64,000 bases of DNA from Afifella aestuarii. Lineage in GTDB: Bacteria; Pseudomonadota; Alphaproteobacteria; Rhizobiales; Afifellaceae. Shown one piece after another: positions 34,001-41,008 of this stretch. The position numbers and the translations under genes were made by a program. Below the pieces are notes generated by a model. The model was not told where the DNA came from and ran no database searches. It was given only the letters and a program-made list of their open reading frames with translations. Every line of letters begins with the position of its first letter. The stretch's first letter is position 1. Location of the stretch: assembly GCF_004023665.1 (NCBI RefSeq), contig NZ_SAUF01000005.1:682001-746000 (forward strand), written 5' to 3'.

Positions 34001-36805
34001 TTACTCCGTTGGCGGTTCTCCCGCGTCTCCGCCGTTCTGCGGATCGGATTCGGGGGCATTCTCTTCGTCCCCCTCTCCGTTTCCGTTGAGCTCGTCCTGC
34101 GCGCTCGCCTCCGTGATCCGCTCGACGGACACTACTTTTTCGTCTTTCGCGGTGGAAAAGACAATAACGCCCTGCGCCGCGCGCCCAGTGATGCGAATGC
34201 CGGCGACCGGCACGCGGATGAGCTGACCACGATCGGTGACGAGCATGATCTGGTCGCCTTCCTCCACCGGGAAGGACGCCACCAGCGGCCCGTTCCGCTC
34301 GTTCACCACCATGCCGATGATGCCTTTGCCACCGCGTCCGGAGATCCGGTATTCGTGCGACGACGTCTGCTTGCCGTAACCGTGTTCGGAAACGGTGAGG
34401 ATGAACTCTTCCGCAGCGCTCATCTCGGCGTAGCGCTCCGACGACAATGCGCCGGCTTCCGCCTCGACCTCGTCGCTCTCCTCGATGACGTCTCCGGCAT
34501 CGCCGTTATCGGCCTCACCGGCGACAGCACGCCGCATCTTCAGATAGGCGCTGCGCTCCTCCGGAGTTGCCTCGAAATGCCGGAGGATCGACATGGAGAT
34601 GACGCGGTCACCCTTTCCGAGACGAATTCCGCGCACGCCGACGGACGAGCGTCCGGCAAAGACACGCACATCCGTAACCGGGAAGCGGACCGATTGCCCG
34701 AAAGCGGTGGTCAGCATGACGTCGTCGTCTGCGGAGCACGTCCAGACGCCCGCGATCGCATCGCCATCGTCGAGCTTCATCGCAATCTTGCCATTGCGAT
34801 TGATGTTGACGAAGTCGGCAAGCGAATTTCGCCGCACCGTTCCGCCCGTCGTGGCGAACATCAAATCGAGCCGCTCGAACTCTTTGTCGTCATCGGGAAG
34901 CGGCAGGATCGTCGTGATCGTCTCGCCTTCCTCCAGCGGCAGGATATTGACGAGCGCCTTGCCGCGCGCCTGCGGCGCAGCCAGCGGCAGACGCCAGACC
35001 TTGAGCTTGTAGACGATGCCGCGCGAGGAGAAGAACAGCACGGCCGTATGCGTGTTGGCGACGAAGAGGCGGTTGACGAAATCCTCCTCGCGGAAGGACA
35101 TGCCCGACCGTCCCTTGCCGCCGCGACGCTGAGCCCGATAGGTCGCAAGCGGGACGCGCTTGATGTAGCCGGCGTGGGACACGGTGACGACCATGTCTTC
35201 GCGCTGGATCAGATCCTCGTCCTCGAGGTCGCCGCCGCCCTCTTCGATCACCGTGCGACGGGGCGTTGCGAATTCCGCCTTCACCGCCGACAGCTCGTCT
35301 TTGACGATGCCGAGGATCCGCGCCCGCGAAGCCAGGATTTCGAGGTACTCTTTGATCTCGACCGCGAGCTTGTTCAATTCGTCGGCGATCTCGTCTCGGC
35401 CGAGAGCCGTCAGGCGCTGCAGACGCAGATCCAGGATGGCGCGCGCCTGCTCTTCCGAAAGGCGCACGGTCCCGTCTTCCAGAACCATATGCCGCGGATC
35501 GGCGATCAACCGCACGAGAGGCGCAACATCCTTGGCAGGCCAGGCCTTTGCCATCAATTGCTCACGCGCCGTCTGAGGATCCGGCGCCGCCCGGATCAGA
35601 GCAATCACCTCATCGATATTCGCCACCGCGATGGCCAGACCGACGAGGACATGCGCGCGATCACGGGCCTTGCCGAGCAGGAATTTCGTACGGCGACCGA
35701 CCACTTCCTCGCGGAACGAGATGAAGCTCGTCAGGATGTCTCTCAGGCCGAGCTGCTCGGGACGTCCGCCGTTGAGCGCCACGAAATTCGCCCCAAACGT
35801 CGTCTGAAGGGGCGTGAAGCGATAAAGCTGATTGAGCACAACATCGGCGACGGCGTCGCGCTTCACCTCGATGACGACGCGCACACCCTGCCGATCGGAT
35901 TCGTCGCGAATGTCCGAGATGCCCTCGAGCCGTTTCTCTCGCACGAGCTCGGCGATCTTCTCGATCATCGCCGCCTTATTCACCTGATAAGGCACTTCGG
36001 AGATGATGATCGCTTCGCGATCGCGAGCCCCCGTTTCGATCGCCACCTTGCCGCGCATGACGATCGAGCCACGGCCGGTTTCGTAGGCAGAGCGAATGCC
36101 CGCCCGCCCCAGGATGACACCACCTGTCGGAAAGTCCGGACCAGGGATGAGATCCATGAGATCGAGATCAGAGACCGTGGGGTCATCGATAAGAGCGACG
36201 CAGCCGTCGATCACTTCGCCGAGATTGTGCGGCGGAATATTCGTCGCCATACCGACGGCGATGCCGCCAGCGCCATTGACGAGGATGTTGGGGAAGCGCG
36301 CAGGGAGAACGACGGGCTCCTGCTTGCGCCCATCGTAGTTTTCCTGGAAATCGACGGTGTTCTTGTCGATGTCCTGCAGCATCGATTCCGCCGGCTTCGC
36401 CAGGCGGCATTCCGTGTACCGCATCGCCGCGGCAGGATCGCCATCGAGCGAACCGAAATTGCCCTGCCCGTCGACGAGCGGCAGGCGCATCGAAAAATCC
36501 TGCGCCATGCGCACGAGCGCATCGTAGATCGCCTGGTCGCCATGCGGGTGATAGTTACCCATCACCTCACCGACGACACCCGCGCATTTGCGGTACGCTC
36601 GGTTCGAGGCGATCCCCATTTCGTTCATCGAATGGAGAATGCGGCGGTGAACGGGCTTCAGGCCGTCGCGAACGTCAGGCAGCGCACGGCTCACGATCAC
36701 GCTCATGGCGTAATCGAGATACGAGGTGCGCATCTCATCTGTGATGGAGATGGAACGGATGTCGCCGCCGCGGCGTCCGTCGGAAGGAGTCTTGGCGTCA
36801 GTCAA
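34001..36805 (-). CDS. gyrA: DNA gyrase subunit A
   Basis: ATP-dependent negative supercoiling of DNA with GyrB. The 934-residue protein has the breakage-reunion domain ([21 protein letters not shown], catalytic Tyr130 in [10 protein letters not shown]) and the six-bladed C-terminal domain with the GyrA box QRRGGKG; it ends in a long acidic tail. In the quinolone-determining region the sequence reads [10 protein letters not shown], so the residue equivalent to E. coli Ser83 is Gln91, with Asp conserved four positions later. Translation appears to start at a TTG with no clear Shine-Dalgarno. It leads the run lysE-coaD-ppi-ppi-queA-tgt. Confidence 0.97.
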   Translation of the reverse strand: MTDAKTPSDGRRGGDIRSISITDEMRTSYLDYAMSVIVSRALPDVRDGLKPVHRRILHSMNEMGIASNRAYRKCAGVVGEVMGNYHPHGDQAIYDALVRMAQDFSMRLPLVDGQGNFGSLDGDPAAAMRYTECRLAKPAESMLQDIDKNTVDFQENYDGRKQEPVVLPARFPNILVNGAGGIAVGMATNIPPHNLGEVIDGCVALIDDPTVSDLDLMDLIPGPDFPTGGVILGRAGIRSAYETGRGSIVMRGKVAIETGARDREAIIISEVPYQVNKAAMIEKIAELVREKRLEGISDIRDESDRQGVRVVIEVKRDAVADVVLNQLYRFTPLQTTFGANFVALNGGRPEQLGLRDILTSFISFREEVVGRRTKFLLGKARDRAHVLVGLAIAVANIDEVIALIRAAPDPQTAREQLMAKAWPAKDVAPLVRLIADPRHMVLEDGTVRLSEEQARAILDLRLQRLTALGRDEIADELNKLAVEIKEYLEILASRARILGIVKDELSAVKAEFATPRRTVIEEGGGDLEDEDLIQREDMVVTVSHAGYIKRVPLATYRAQRRGGKGRSGMSFREEDFVNRLFVANTHTAVLFFSSRGIVYKLKVWRLPLAAPQARGKALVNILPLEEGETITTILPLPDDDKEFERLDLMFATTGGTVRRNSLADFVNINRNGKIAMKLDDGDAIAGVWTCSADDDVMLTTAFGQSVRFPVTDVRVFAGRSSVGVRGIRLGKGDRVISMSILRHFEATPEERSAYLKMRRAVAGEADNGDAGDVIEESDEVEAEAGALSSERYAEMSAAEEFILTVSEHGYGKQTSSHEYRISGRGGKGIIGMVVNERNGPLVASFPVEEGDQIMLVTDRGQLIRVPVAGIRITGRAAQGVIVFSTAKDEKVVSVERITEASAQDELNGNGEGDEENAPESDPQNGGDAGEPPTE

Positions 36806-36838
36806 GGAAAGAATCGAGTGCTGTGATGTGTGGCCCTC

Positions 36839-36867
36839 TTTCTAGCCGGAATCGGCCGATAAGCCAA
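36839..36867 (-). promoter_or_regulatory. Predicted gyrA promoter
   Basis: On the minus strand TTGGCT (36862-36867) and TAGAAA (36839-36844) are 17 bases apart, ending 33 bases before the gyrA TTG start codon. Spacing is ideal and the region just upstream is AT-rich, but the match is by eye only. Confidence 0.5.
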
Positions 36868-37070
36868 GTCGAGAGCAAGTGTAATACATTAGATAAATCA
36901 ACGGCTTATAAAGGTGTCTGACAGTTTCGTTGCGTCAGAGCCCGACGAAGGCGCGATTCCGTCCGCAAAAGCCGCCTGAAACGGCGAGGACGGGCGCGAA
37001 GCCGCGGCTTTTCGGGGGATCTCCGCCGCAGGCATTTCTCCCTTATCGCGGGAGTGATAGGAGCTCGCGC

Positions 37071-37706
37071 ATGGAACAGCTCGTTACCGCTTTCGTCACG
37101 CTCTTCGTCACCATTGATCCCGCCGGATTGGCGCCTCTCTTCCTGGCGCTGACGGCGGGCATGAACCGTGACCAGCGTCAGCAAGTGGCGCTGCGGGCGA
37201 CGTTGATCGCACTTCCGATTCTGGTGATCTTTGCGCTCGCCGGATCGGCAATCCTGACGGTCTTCGGCATCACGCTGCCAGCCTTCCGCATCGCAGGCGG
37301 CATTCTTCTCTTCGTCATCGCCTTCGAGATGATCTTCGAAAAACGCCAGGAACGCCACGAGCGCAGCGCGACGCGCGTCCTCACCTCGGAAGATATCGGC
37401 CACATCGCCGTCTTCCCCCTGGCGATTCCGCTCATAGCCGGCCCCGGCGCCATCTCCGCGACGATCCTCGTTGCCAGCAAGAATCCGGGATTTGTCGGCA
37501 TGGCCGAGCTCATCCTGGTGATCTTCGCCATTCTGGGGCTCACCTTCTTCGTCCTAGCGCTCGCAGAACGCATCGAGAAACTGATCGGCGAGACCGGGCG
37601 CATCGTGATCACGCGGCTTCTCGGCGTCATACTGGCGGCGCTCGCCGTCCAATATGTGGCCGACGGCGTGCTCGCATTCCTGGATGCTCACCAGAGCCCG
37701 CTTTGA
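37071..37706 (+). CDS. MarC family integral membrane protein
   Basis: Inner-membrane protein of 211 residues with six predicted membrane segments, of the MarC/YchE family (UPF0056). It begins MEQLVTAFVTLFVTIDPAGLAPLFLAL and contains the conserved AIPLIAGPGAISATI loop. E. coli MarC was once linked to multiple antibiotic resistance, but that was later not supported; the function is unknown and an amino-acid or small-molecule transporter role has been suggested. AGGAG lies upstream of the ATG; the frame upstream to 36930 is rejected. It converges with the PfpI gene across a terminator. Confidence 0.9.
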   Translation: MEQLVTAFVTLFVTIDPAGLAPLFLALTAGMNRDQRQQVALRATLIALPILVIFALAGSAILTVFGITLPAFRIAGGILLFVIAFEMIFEKRQERHERSATRVLTSEDIGHIAVFPLAIPLIAGPGAISATILVASKNPGFVGMAELILVIFAILGLTFFVLALAERIEKLIGETGRIVITRLLGVILAALAVQYVADGVLAFLDAHQSPL

Positions 37707-37710
37707 CCCC

Positions 37711-37740
37711 AAAAGAAAAGGCCGGCGTAATGCCGGCCTT
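37711..37740 (-). terminator. Rho-independent terminator between marC-like and pfpI-like genes
   Basis: Stem AAGGCCGGC (37718-37726) and GCCGGCCTT (37732-37740) around a five-base loop; on the minus strand it is followed by TTCTTTT, so it mainly ends the PfpI transcript, and could also stop the converging MarC transcript. Confidence 0.85.
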
Positions 37741-37780
37741 CCCCGAACTCCTGACGCGAGCATCTCGTCGAGAACTGCTC

Positions 37781-38344
37781 TTACGCGGCCTGACGCTGCG
37801 TATGCCGGCCCTCGGCGATTTCCTCCGCCACTTTCGCACAGAAGGCATCGAGGTCGCCCGGGTTGCGGCTGGTGACGATGCCCTGATCGACGACGACTTC
37901 CTTGTCGTGCCAGTTGGCGCCGGCATTCATCACATCGGTCTTGATCGACTTGTAACTCGTCATGTCGCGACCCTTGGCGACACCTGTCTCAACAAGAAGC
38001 CACGGCGCATGGCAGATGGCACCGATTGGCTTCTTCTGCTCATAGAACGCGCGGATGAGGGACAGGGCCTTCTCTTCCACGCGCAGGAGGTCGGGATTGA
38101 TCTGACCGCCCGGAAGAACCAGCGCGTCGTAATCGTTGGCGTTGACCTCGTCGAGCTTCCGGTCGACCGGGACTTCTCTGCCCCAATTGTCCTTATCCCA
38201 ACCCTTGATCGCGCCTTGCTGCGGAGAAACCACATGGACTTCGGCACCCGCCTCGCGCAGCTGCTTCAGCGGCACCTCAAGCTCAGACTGTTCAAAGCCG
38301 TTCGTTGCGAGAATAGCTACTTTTTTTCCGGTAATATCGTGCAT
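37781..38344 (-). CDS. Type 1 glutamine amidotransferase / PfpI-DJ-1 family protein
   Basis: Cytosolic DJ-1/PfpI-fold protein of 187 residues. The nucleophile elbow is Cys111-His112 in IGAICHAPW, with a conserved acidic residue near 18 (NGFEQSELEVPL). Members act as intracellular proteases, glyoxalase III-like deglycases or chaperones in carbonyl and heat stress (YhbO, YajL). The DYDALVLPGGQINPD and GRDMTSYKSIKTD blocks are typical of the PfpI/YhbO subgroup. It is divergent from the unknown lipoprotein and is followed by a terminator. Confidence 0.9.
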   Translation of the reverse strand: MHDITGKKVAILATNGFEQSELEVPLKQLREAGAEVHVVSPQQGAIKGWDKDNWGREVPVDRKLDEVNANDYDALVLPGGQINPDLLRVEEKALSLIRAFYEQKKPIGAICHAPWLLVETGVAKGRDMTSYKSIKTDVMNAGANWHDKEVVVDQGIVTSRNPGDLDAFCAKVAEEIAEGRHTQRQAA

Positions 38345-38459
38345 GTCTCAACTCCTTGAATATCTCGACGGCTTGCCCGTCTCTTCGATGATTCAACGAC
38401 ATACCCGGATGCGAGTTCCGACCTTTTCCGACCGCAGCGGCTCACGTAGGCTGCCGGCG

Positions 38460-39068
38460 ATGTGGCGATGGACAATCCTGTTTCTTGCGCTCGCCGGCCT
38501 CACCCTTGCCGGCTGCACGAGCGATTCCGAGACCATGCGGATGCGATGGTACGAGGCCCGCAAGGCCCAGCCGCCAAAGGGCGACAAGGTCTATGTCTGC
38601 CACGCCTTCAGCTGTCTCTTGACGACACCGGTGCGGTTTTCGCCGAAAGAGATCAACGTGCTCTCCCGGCCTTTCCGCGGCGTCGCCAATGCGCAGGAAG
38701 AACGCCGCGCCATCTCCAAAGCCGTGCAGATTTTCGAGGACAACGTCGGACGGAAAATCGGCACCTCATCCGATCTGGGCGGCTTTGAGAAAGTCGGCGG
38801 CGGAGATCCGACCCAAATGGACTGCATCGACGAGGCGACAAACACGACGAGCCTGCTCGTCTTCCTGCAGGAGCATGGGGTGCTCAAATATCACACGGTC
38901 GCCGAGCCGGTTGCGAGGGGCTTCTTCCTCGACGGCCGCTATCCCCACGCAACCGCCGTCGTGACCGACATCCGGTCGAAGCAACGCTGGTCGATCGATT
39001 CCTGGCCCAATGCCAATGCCGAGCCACCCGTGATCATGCCGCTCAAGGATTGGTTCGCCGAGCGGTAA
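38460..39068 (+). CDS. Putative lipoprotein of unknown function
   Basis: I do not recognise this family. The 202-residue protein has a type II signal peptide: MWRWTILFLALAGLTLAGC with lipobox LAGC and Cys19, then a mature domain with three further cysteines (HAFSC at about 46 and 50, and MDCIDEATN near 120). Two of these could form a disulphide. Blocks FSPKEINVLSRPFRG and VTDIRSKQRWSIDSWP look conserved-domain-like. The frame is open further upstream, but over the pfpI gene and without a signal, so the ATG at 38460 is chosen. It is divergent from pfpI and converges with the DUF1127 gene. Confidence 0.75.
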   Translation: MWRWTILFLALAGLTLAGCTSDSETMRMRWYEARKAQPPKGDKVYVCHAFSCLLTTPVRFSPKEINVLSRPFRGVANAQEERRAISKAVQIFEDNVGRKIGTSSDLGGFEKVGGGDPTQMDCIDEATNTTSLLVFLQEHGVLKYHTVAEPVARGFFLDGRYPHATAVVTDIRSKQRWSIDSWPNANAEPPVIMPLKDWFAER

Positions 39069-39106
39069 GGCAGGTCGAACACCTCTCCACAAACGAAGCG
39101 CACAAA

Positions 39107-39137
39107 CGAAAACCGCCGGCGAATTCTCGCCGGCGGT
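39107..39137 (-). terminator. Rho-independent terminator of the DUF1127 gene
   Basis: An 11-base-pair stem (39112-39122 with 39127-39137, ACCGCCGGCGA and its complement) around a four-base loop, followed on the minus strand by TTTCGTTTG. It begins 35 bases after the DUF1127 stop, and lies beyond the convergent lipoprotein gene. Confidence 0.85.
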
Positions 39138-39171
39138 CTTCAACCCAAAACCTGGCCTCAGAGGCCGGAAA

Positions 39172-39330
39172 TCAGAACGTGGCTTCGCGCGCCACGCGGC
39201 GGATTTCGCCCGGCGTGATGCCGATATCGTGCAGCTCACGAACGGAGAGCCCCTGCAACTCCTTCAGAGTGCGCTGATAGCGGCGCCAGCGGCGGAAGCG
39301 ACCAAGCAGGCCCTTGGAGGACGTGCCCAT
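39172..39330 (-). CDS. DUF1127 family small arginine-rich protein (52 aa)
   Basis: A 52-residue basic protein of the DUF1127 (YjiS-like) family: an Arg/Trp-rich helix (GLLGRFRRWRRYQRTLKEL) then the family core LSVRELHDIGITPGEIRRVA. GAGG stands upstream of the ATG. DUF1127 proteins are numerous in Hyphomicrobiales and Rhodobacterales; some have been tied to phosphate or carbon metabolism through RNA interaction, but their mechanism is unsettled. It has its own terminator, so it is a monocistronic unit. Confidence 0.9.
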   Translation of the reverse strand: MGTSSKGLLGRFRRWRRYQRTLKELQGLSVRELHDIGITPGEIRRVAREATF

Positions 39331-39507
39331 AATGAACCTCGGAATGTTTTATCTAGTGTTTGACGAGGCGGATATAGCGATACCCGCTCCGCTTTTGCAG
39401 TGCACAAATCGCATGGCTGGGATGCCGAAAAGGGAGGCAGTTGCCGCAATTTTGTAACCTTATCCGCCTGCGTAAGAGGCAGTTTCCGTTCGCGGGTATT
39501 TTTGGGC

Positions 39508-40344
39508 TCAGAAACGGCCCTCATCCGGGATGTTGAGGAGCTCGCCGCAGGCCTTGCAGTGAACCGCATCGACCTCGTGGCGTTGCAGACCGCAGCTAGG
39601 GCACGTGAAGCGGATCTTGCGGGGGCGCAGGAGGACCTGCACGAGGCGCAGGAACAGCGTGACACCAAAAATCATGATCACGACAGCAACCAGCCGCCCG
39701 CTCGTGCCGCCCAGCGTGATGTCGCCAAAACCCGTGGTCGTCAATGCGGTGACGGTGAAATAGAGGGCATCGACATAGTTGCCGATTTCCGGATTCTGCC
39801 GGTACTGCGTCTCGTAGACGATGCCCGTCATGATGAAGAGAAACACGGCCAGATTGGCGAGCGCGATGATCGCTTCCTCATTTTGCCGGAAGAAGCGGCT
39901 GCGTTTTCGGAAGCGGACGAGCACGTGATACGTGCGCAAAAGCCGCAGGGTTCTGAGGACCCTCAGGAAACCTGCACCTTCATCGGCAAGCGGTAGCAAA
40001 AACGAGACGATCGCGGCGACATCTGCCCAGGTCGTGGGATGCGCTAGATAGGAAAGGCGACGCCGGCTGATGAAAAGCCTGGCCAGAAAGTCCGCCAGGA
40101 TGACGAGGCCCAGTCCGAAATCGAACCACATGAGCGGGCGCGAATACGGCACGAAAGACGTGACGACGACGAACGCGAGCGTCGCGCAGTCGAAGATCAG
40201 GAGCCCTAAGCGAAAATAATGGGCGCGCCGGCTATCACCCTCGTAAAGCCGTGTCAGCAAACTGTGCAGCCCCGGCGGGTTACGCCCTGAGGATGCGCCT
40301 CGCGGTCGCTTGTCGGGCAATCGCCGATCTCGTCTTTCTTCCAA
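39508..40344 (-). CDS. Voltage-gated potassium channel with C-terminal zinc ribbon
   Basis: Six-TM cation channel of about 278 residues. S4 is visible as VLRTLRLLRTYHVLVRFRKR with regularly spaced arginines; the pore loop has TALTTTGFGD, a K+ selectivity filter (TTxGFGD variant). After S6 and a basic linker the protein ends in a zinc ribbon with two CxxC knuckles (CPSCG and CKACG), unusual as a cytosolic tail. No ATG fits the N-terminus; a TTG at 40344 preceded by GAGGG is preferred to a GTG at 40509, which adds low-complexity sequence. It probably helps set membrane potential. Confidence 0.8.
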   Translation of the reverse strand: MEERRDRRLPDKRPRGASSGRNPPGLHSLLTRLYEGDSRRAHYFRLGLLIFDCATLAFVVVTSFVPYSRPLMWFDFGLGLVILADFLARLFISRRRLSYLAHPTTWADVAAIVSFLLPLADEGAGFLRVLRTLRLLRTYHVLVRFRKRSRFFRQNEEAIIALANLAVFLFIMTGIVYETQYRQNPEIGNYVDALYFTVTALTTTGFGDITLGGTSGRLVAVVIMIFGVTLFLRLVQVLLRPRKIRFTCPSCGLQRHEVDAVHCKACGELLNIPDEGRF

Positions 40345-40538
40345 AGCGATTTCCCTCAACGCCCTGCGGCCAACGCGCTTATCATCATGGGTTCGCCGCC
40401 ATGGCCACGCAACACGCCAAGGCGTTCGCGAGGCCTTTGCAGCAAAAAAGGCCGTGGGTGCACAACAAGAGCACCGCGATGGTTGAAACGTAAAGAGAGC
40501 TACACACACCGGCCAGCCACGCGTGCAAGCCGCTCACA

Positions 40539-40961
40539 TCACGTCTTCCAAGGCAATGAGGATTGGCTGCTGGCTTTTGAGGATCTTGCTTCGCGCCTCC
40601 TCCATGGAAAACCACCCGGCGCGATCGGCTTCGGGAAAGGCCCGCCGCTCGCCGGAGTGCGGCGGCCATTCCATTTCAAAAACGTTGCTCTTGAACGCGC
40701 CGAGGTCGAAATCCCCTCAAGCGCAAAAACCTCAACGCGCTTGCCGCCCGCCTGCCTGAACTCGCCGAGCCAAAGGAGCACGCCCGTCGGCACGCATCCT
40801 GTTTCTTCGGCGAACTCGCGTCGGGCGGCCACCTCCGCAGCCTCCCCGTCTTCTCGTAGCCCCTTGGGGACCGACCACGCGCCGTCATTCTTCTTCGCCC
40901 AGAACGGGCCACCTGGATGAACGAGCAGCACTTCGGGGCCGGAAGGTCCCCGGCGGAACAT
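40539..40961 (-). CDS. NUDIX hydrolase
   Basis: Nucleoside-diphosphate-X pyrophosphohydrolase, 140 residues from the ATG at 40961. The Nudix box is complete in GLREDGEAAEVAARREFAEETG (Gx5Ex7REUxEExGU; Glu residues bind Mg2+), after the substrate strand GAWSVPKG. It belongs to the diadenosine/ATP-type subgroup with VHPGGPFWAKKNDGAW. The same frame is open upstream and encodes RSAGILMFRR, the first strand of the fold in homologues, but has no ATG/GTG/TTG there. It follows uvrA by 47 bases on the same strand. Confidence 0.85.
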   Translation of the reverse strand: MFRRGPSGPEVLLVHPGGPFWAKKNDGAWSVPKGLREDGEAAEVAARREFAEETGCVPTGVLLWLGEFRQAGGKRVEVFALEGISTSARSRATFLKWNGRRTPASGGPFPKPIAPGGFPWRRREARSSKASSQSSLPWKT

Positions 40962-41008
40962 CAGAATGCCTGCGGAGCGGAGAATCGTGCGCCTCGTCGC
41001 CGGACGCG

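Noticed and set aside
33833-36826. 997-residue open frame antisense to gyrA
   Set aside because: Frame shadow: it lies opposite unmistakable gyrA, has Asp/Arg/His-rich low-complexity sequence and no family features, as do the other long antisense frames (18684-21014, 30662-32245, 12383-13942).
38136-38459. Upstream extension of the unknown lipoprotein
   Set aside because: It runs over pfpI and would bury the lipobox signal peptide in the middle of the protein.
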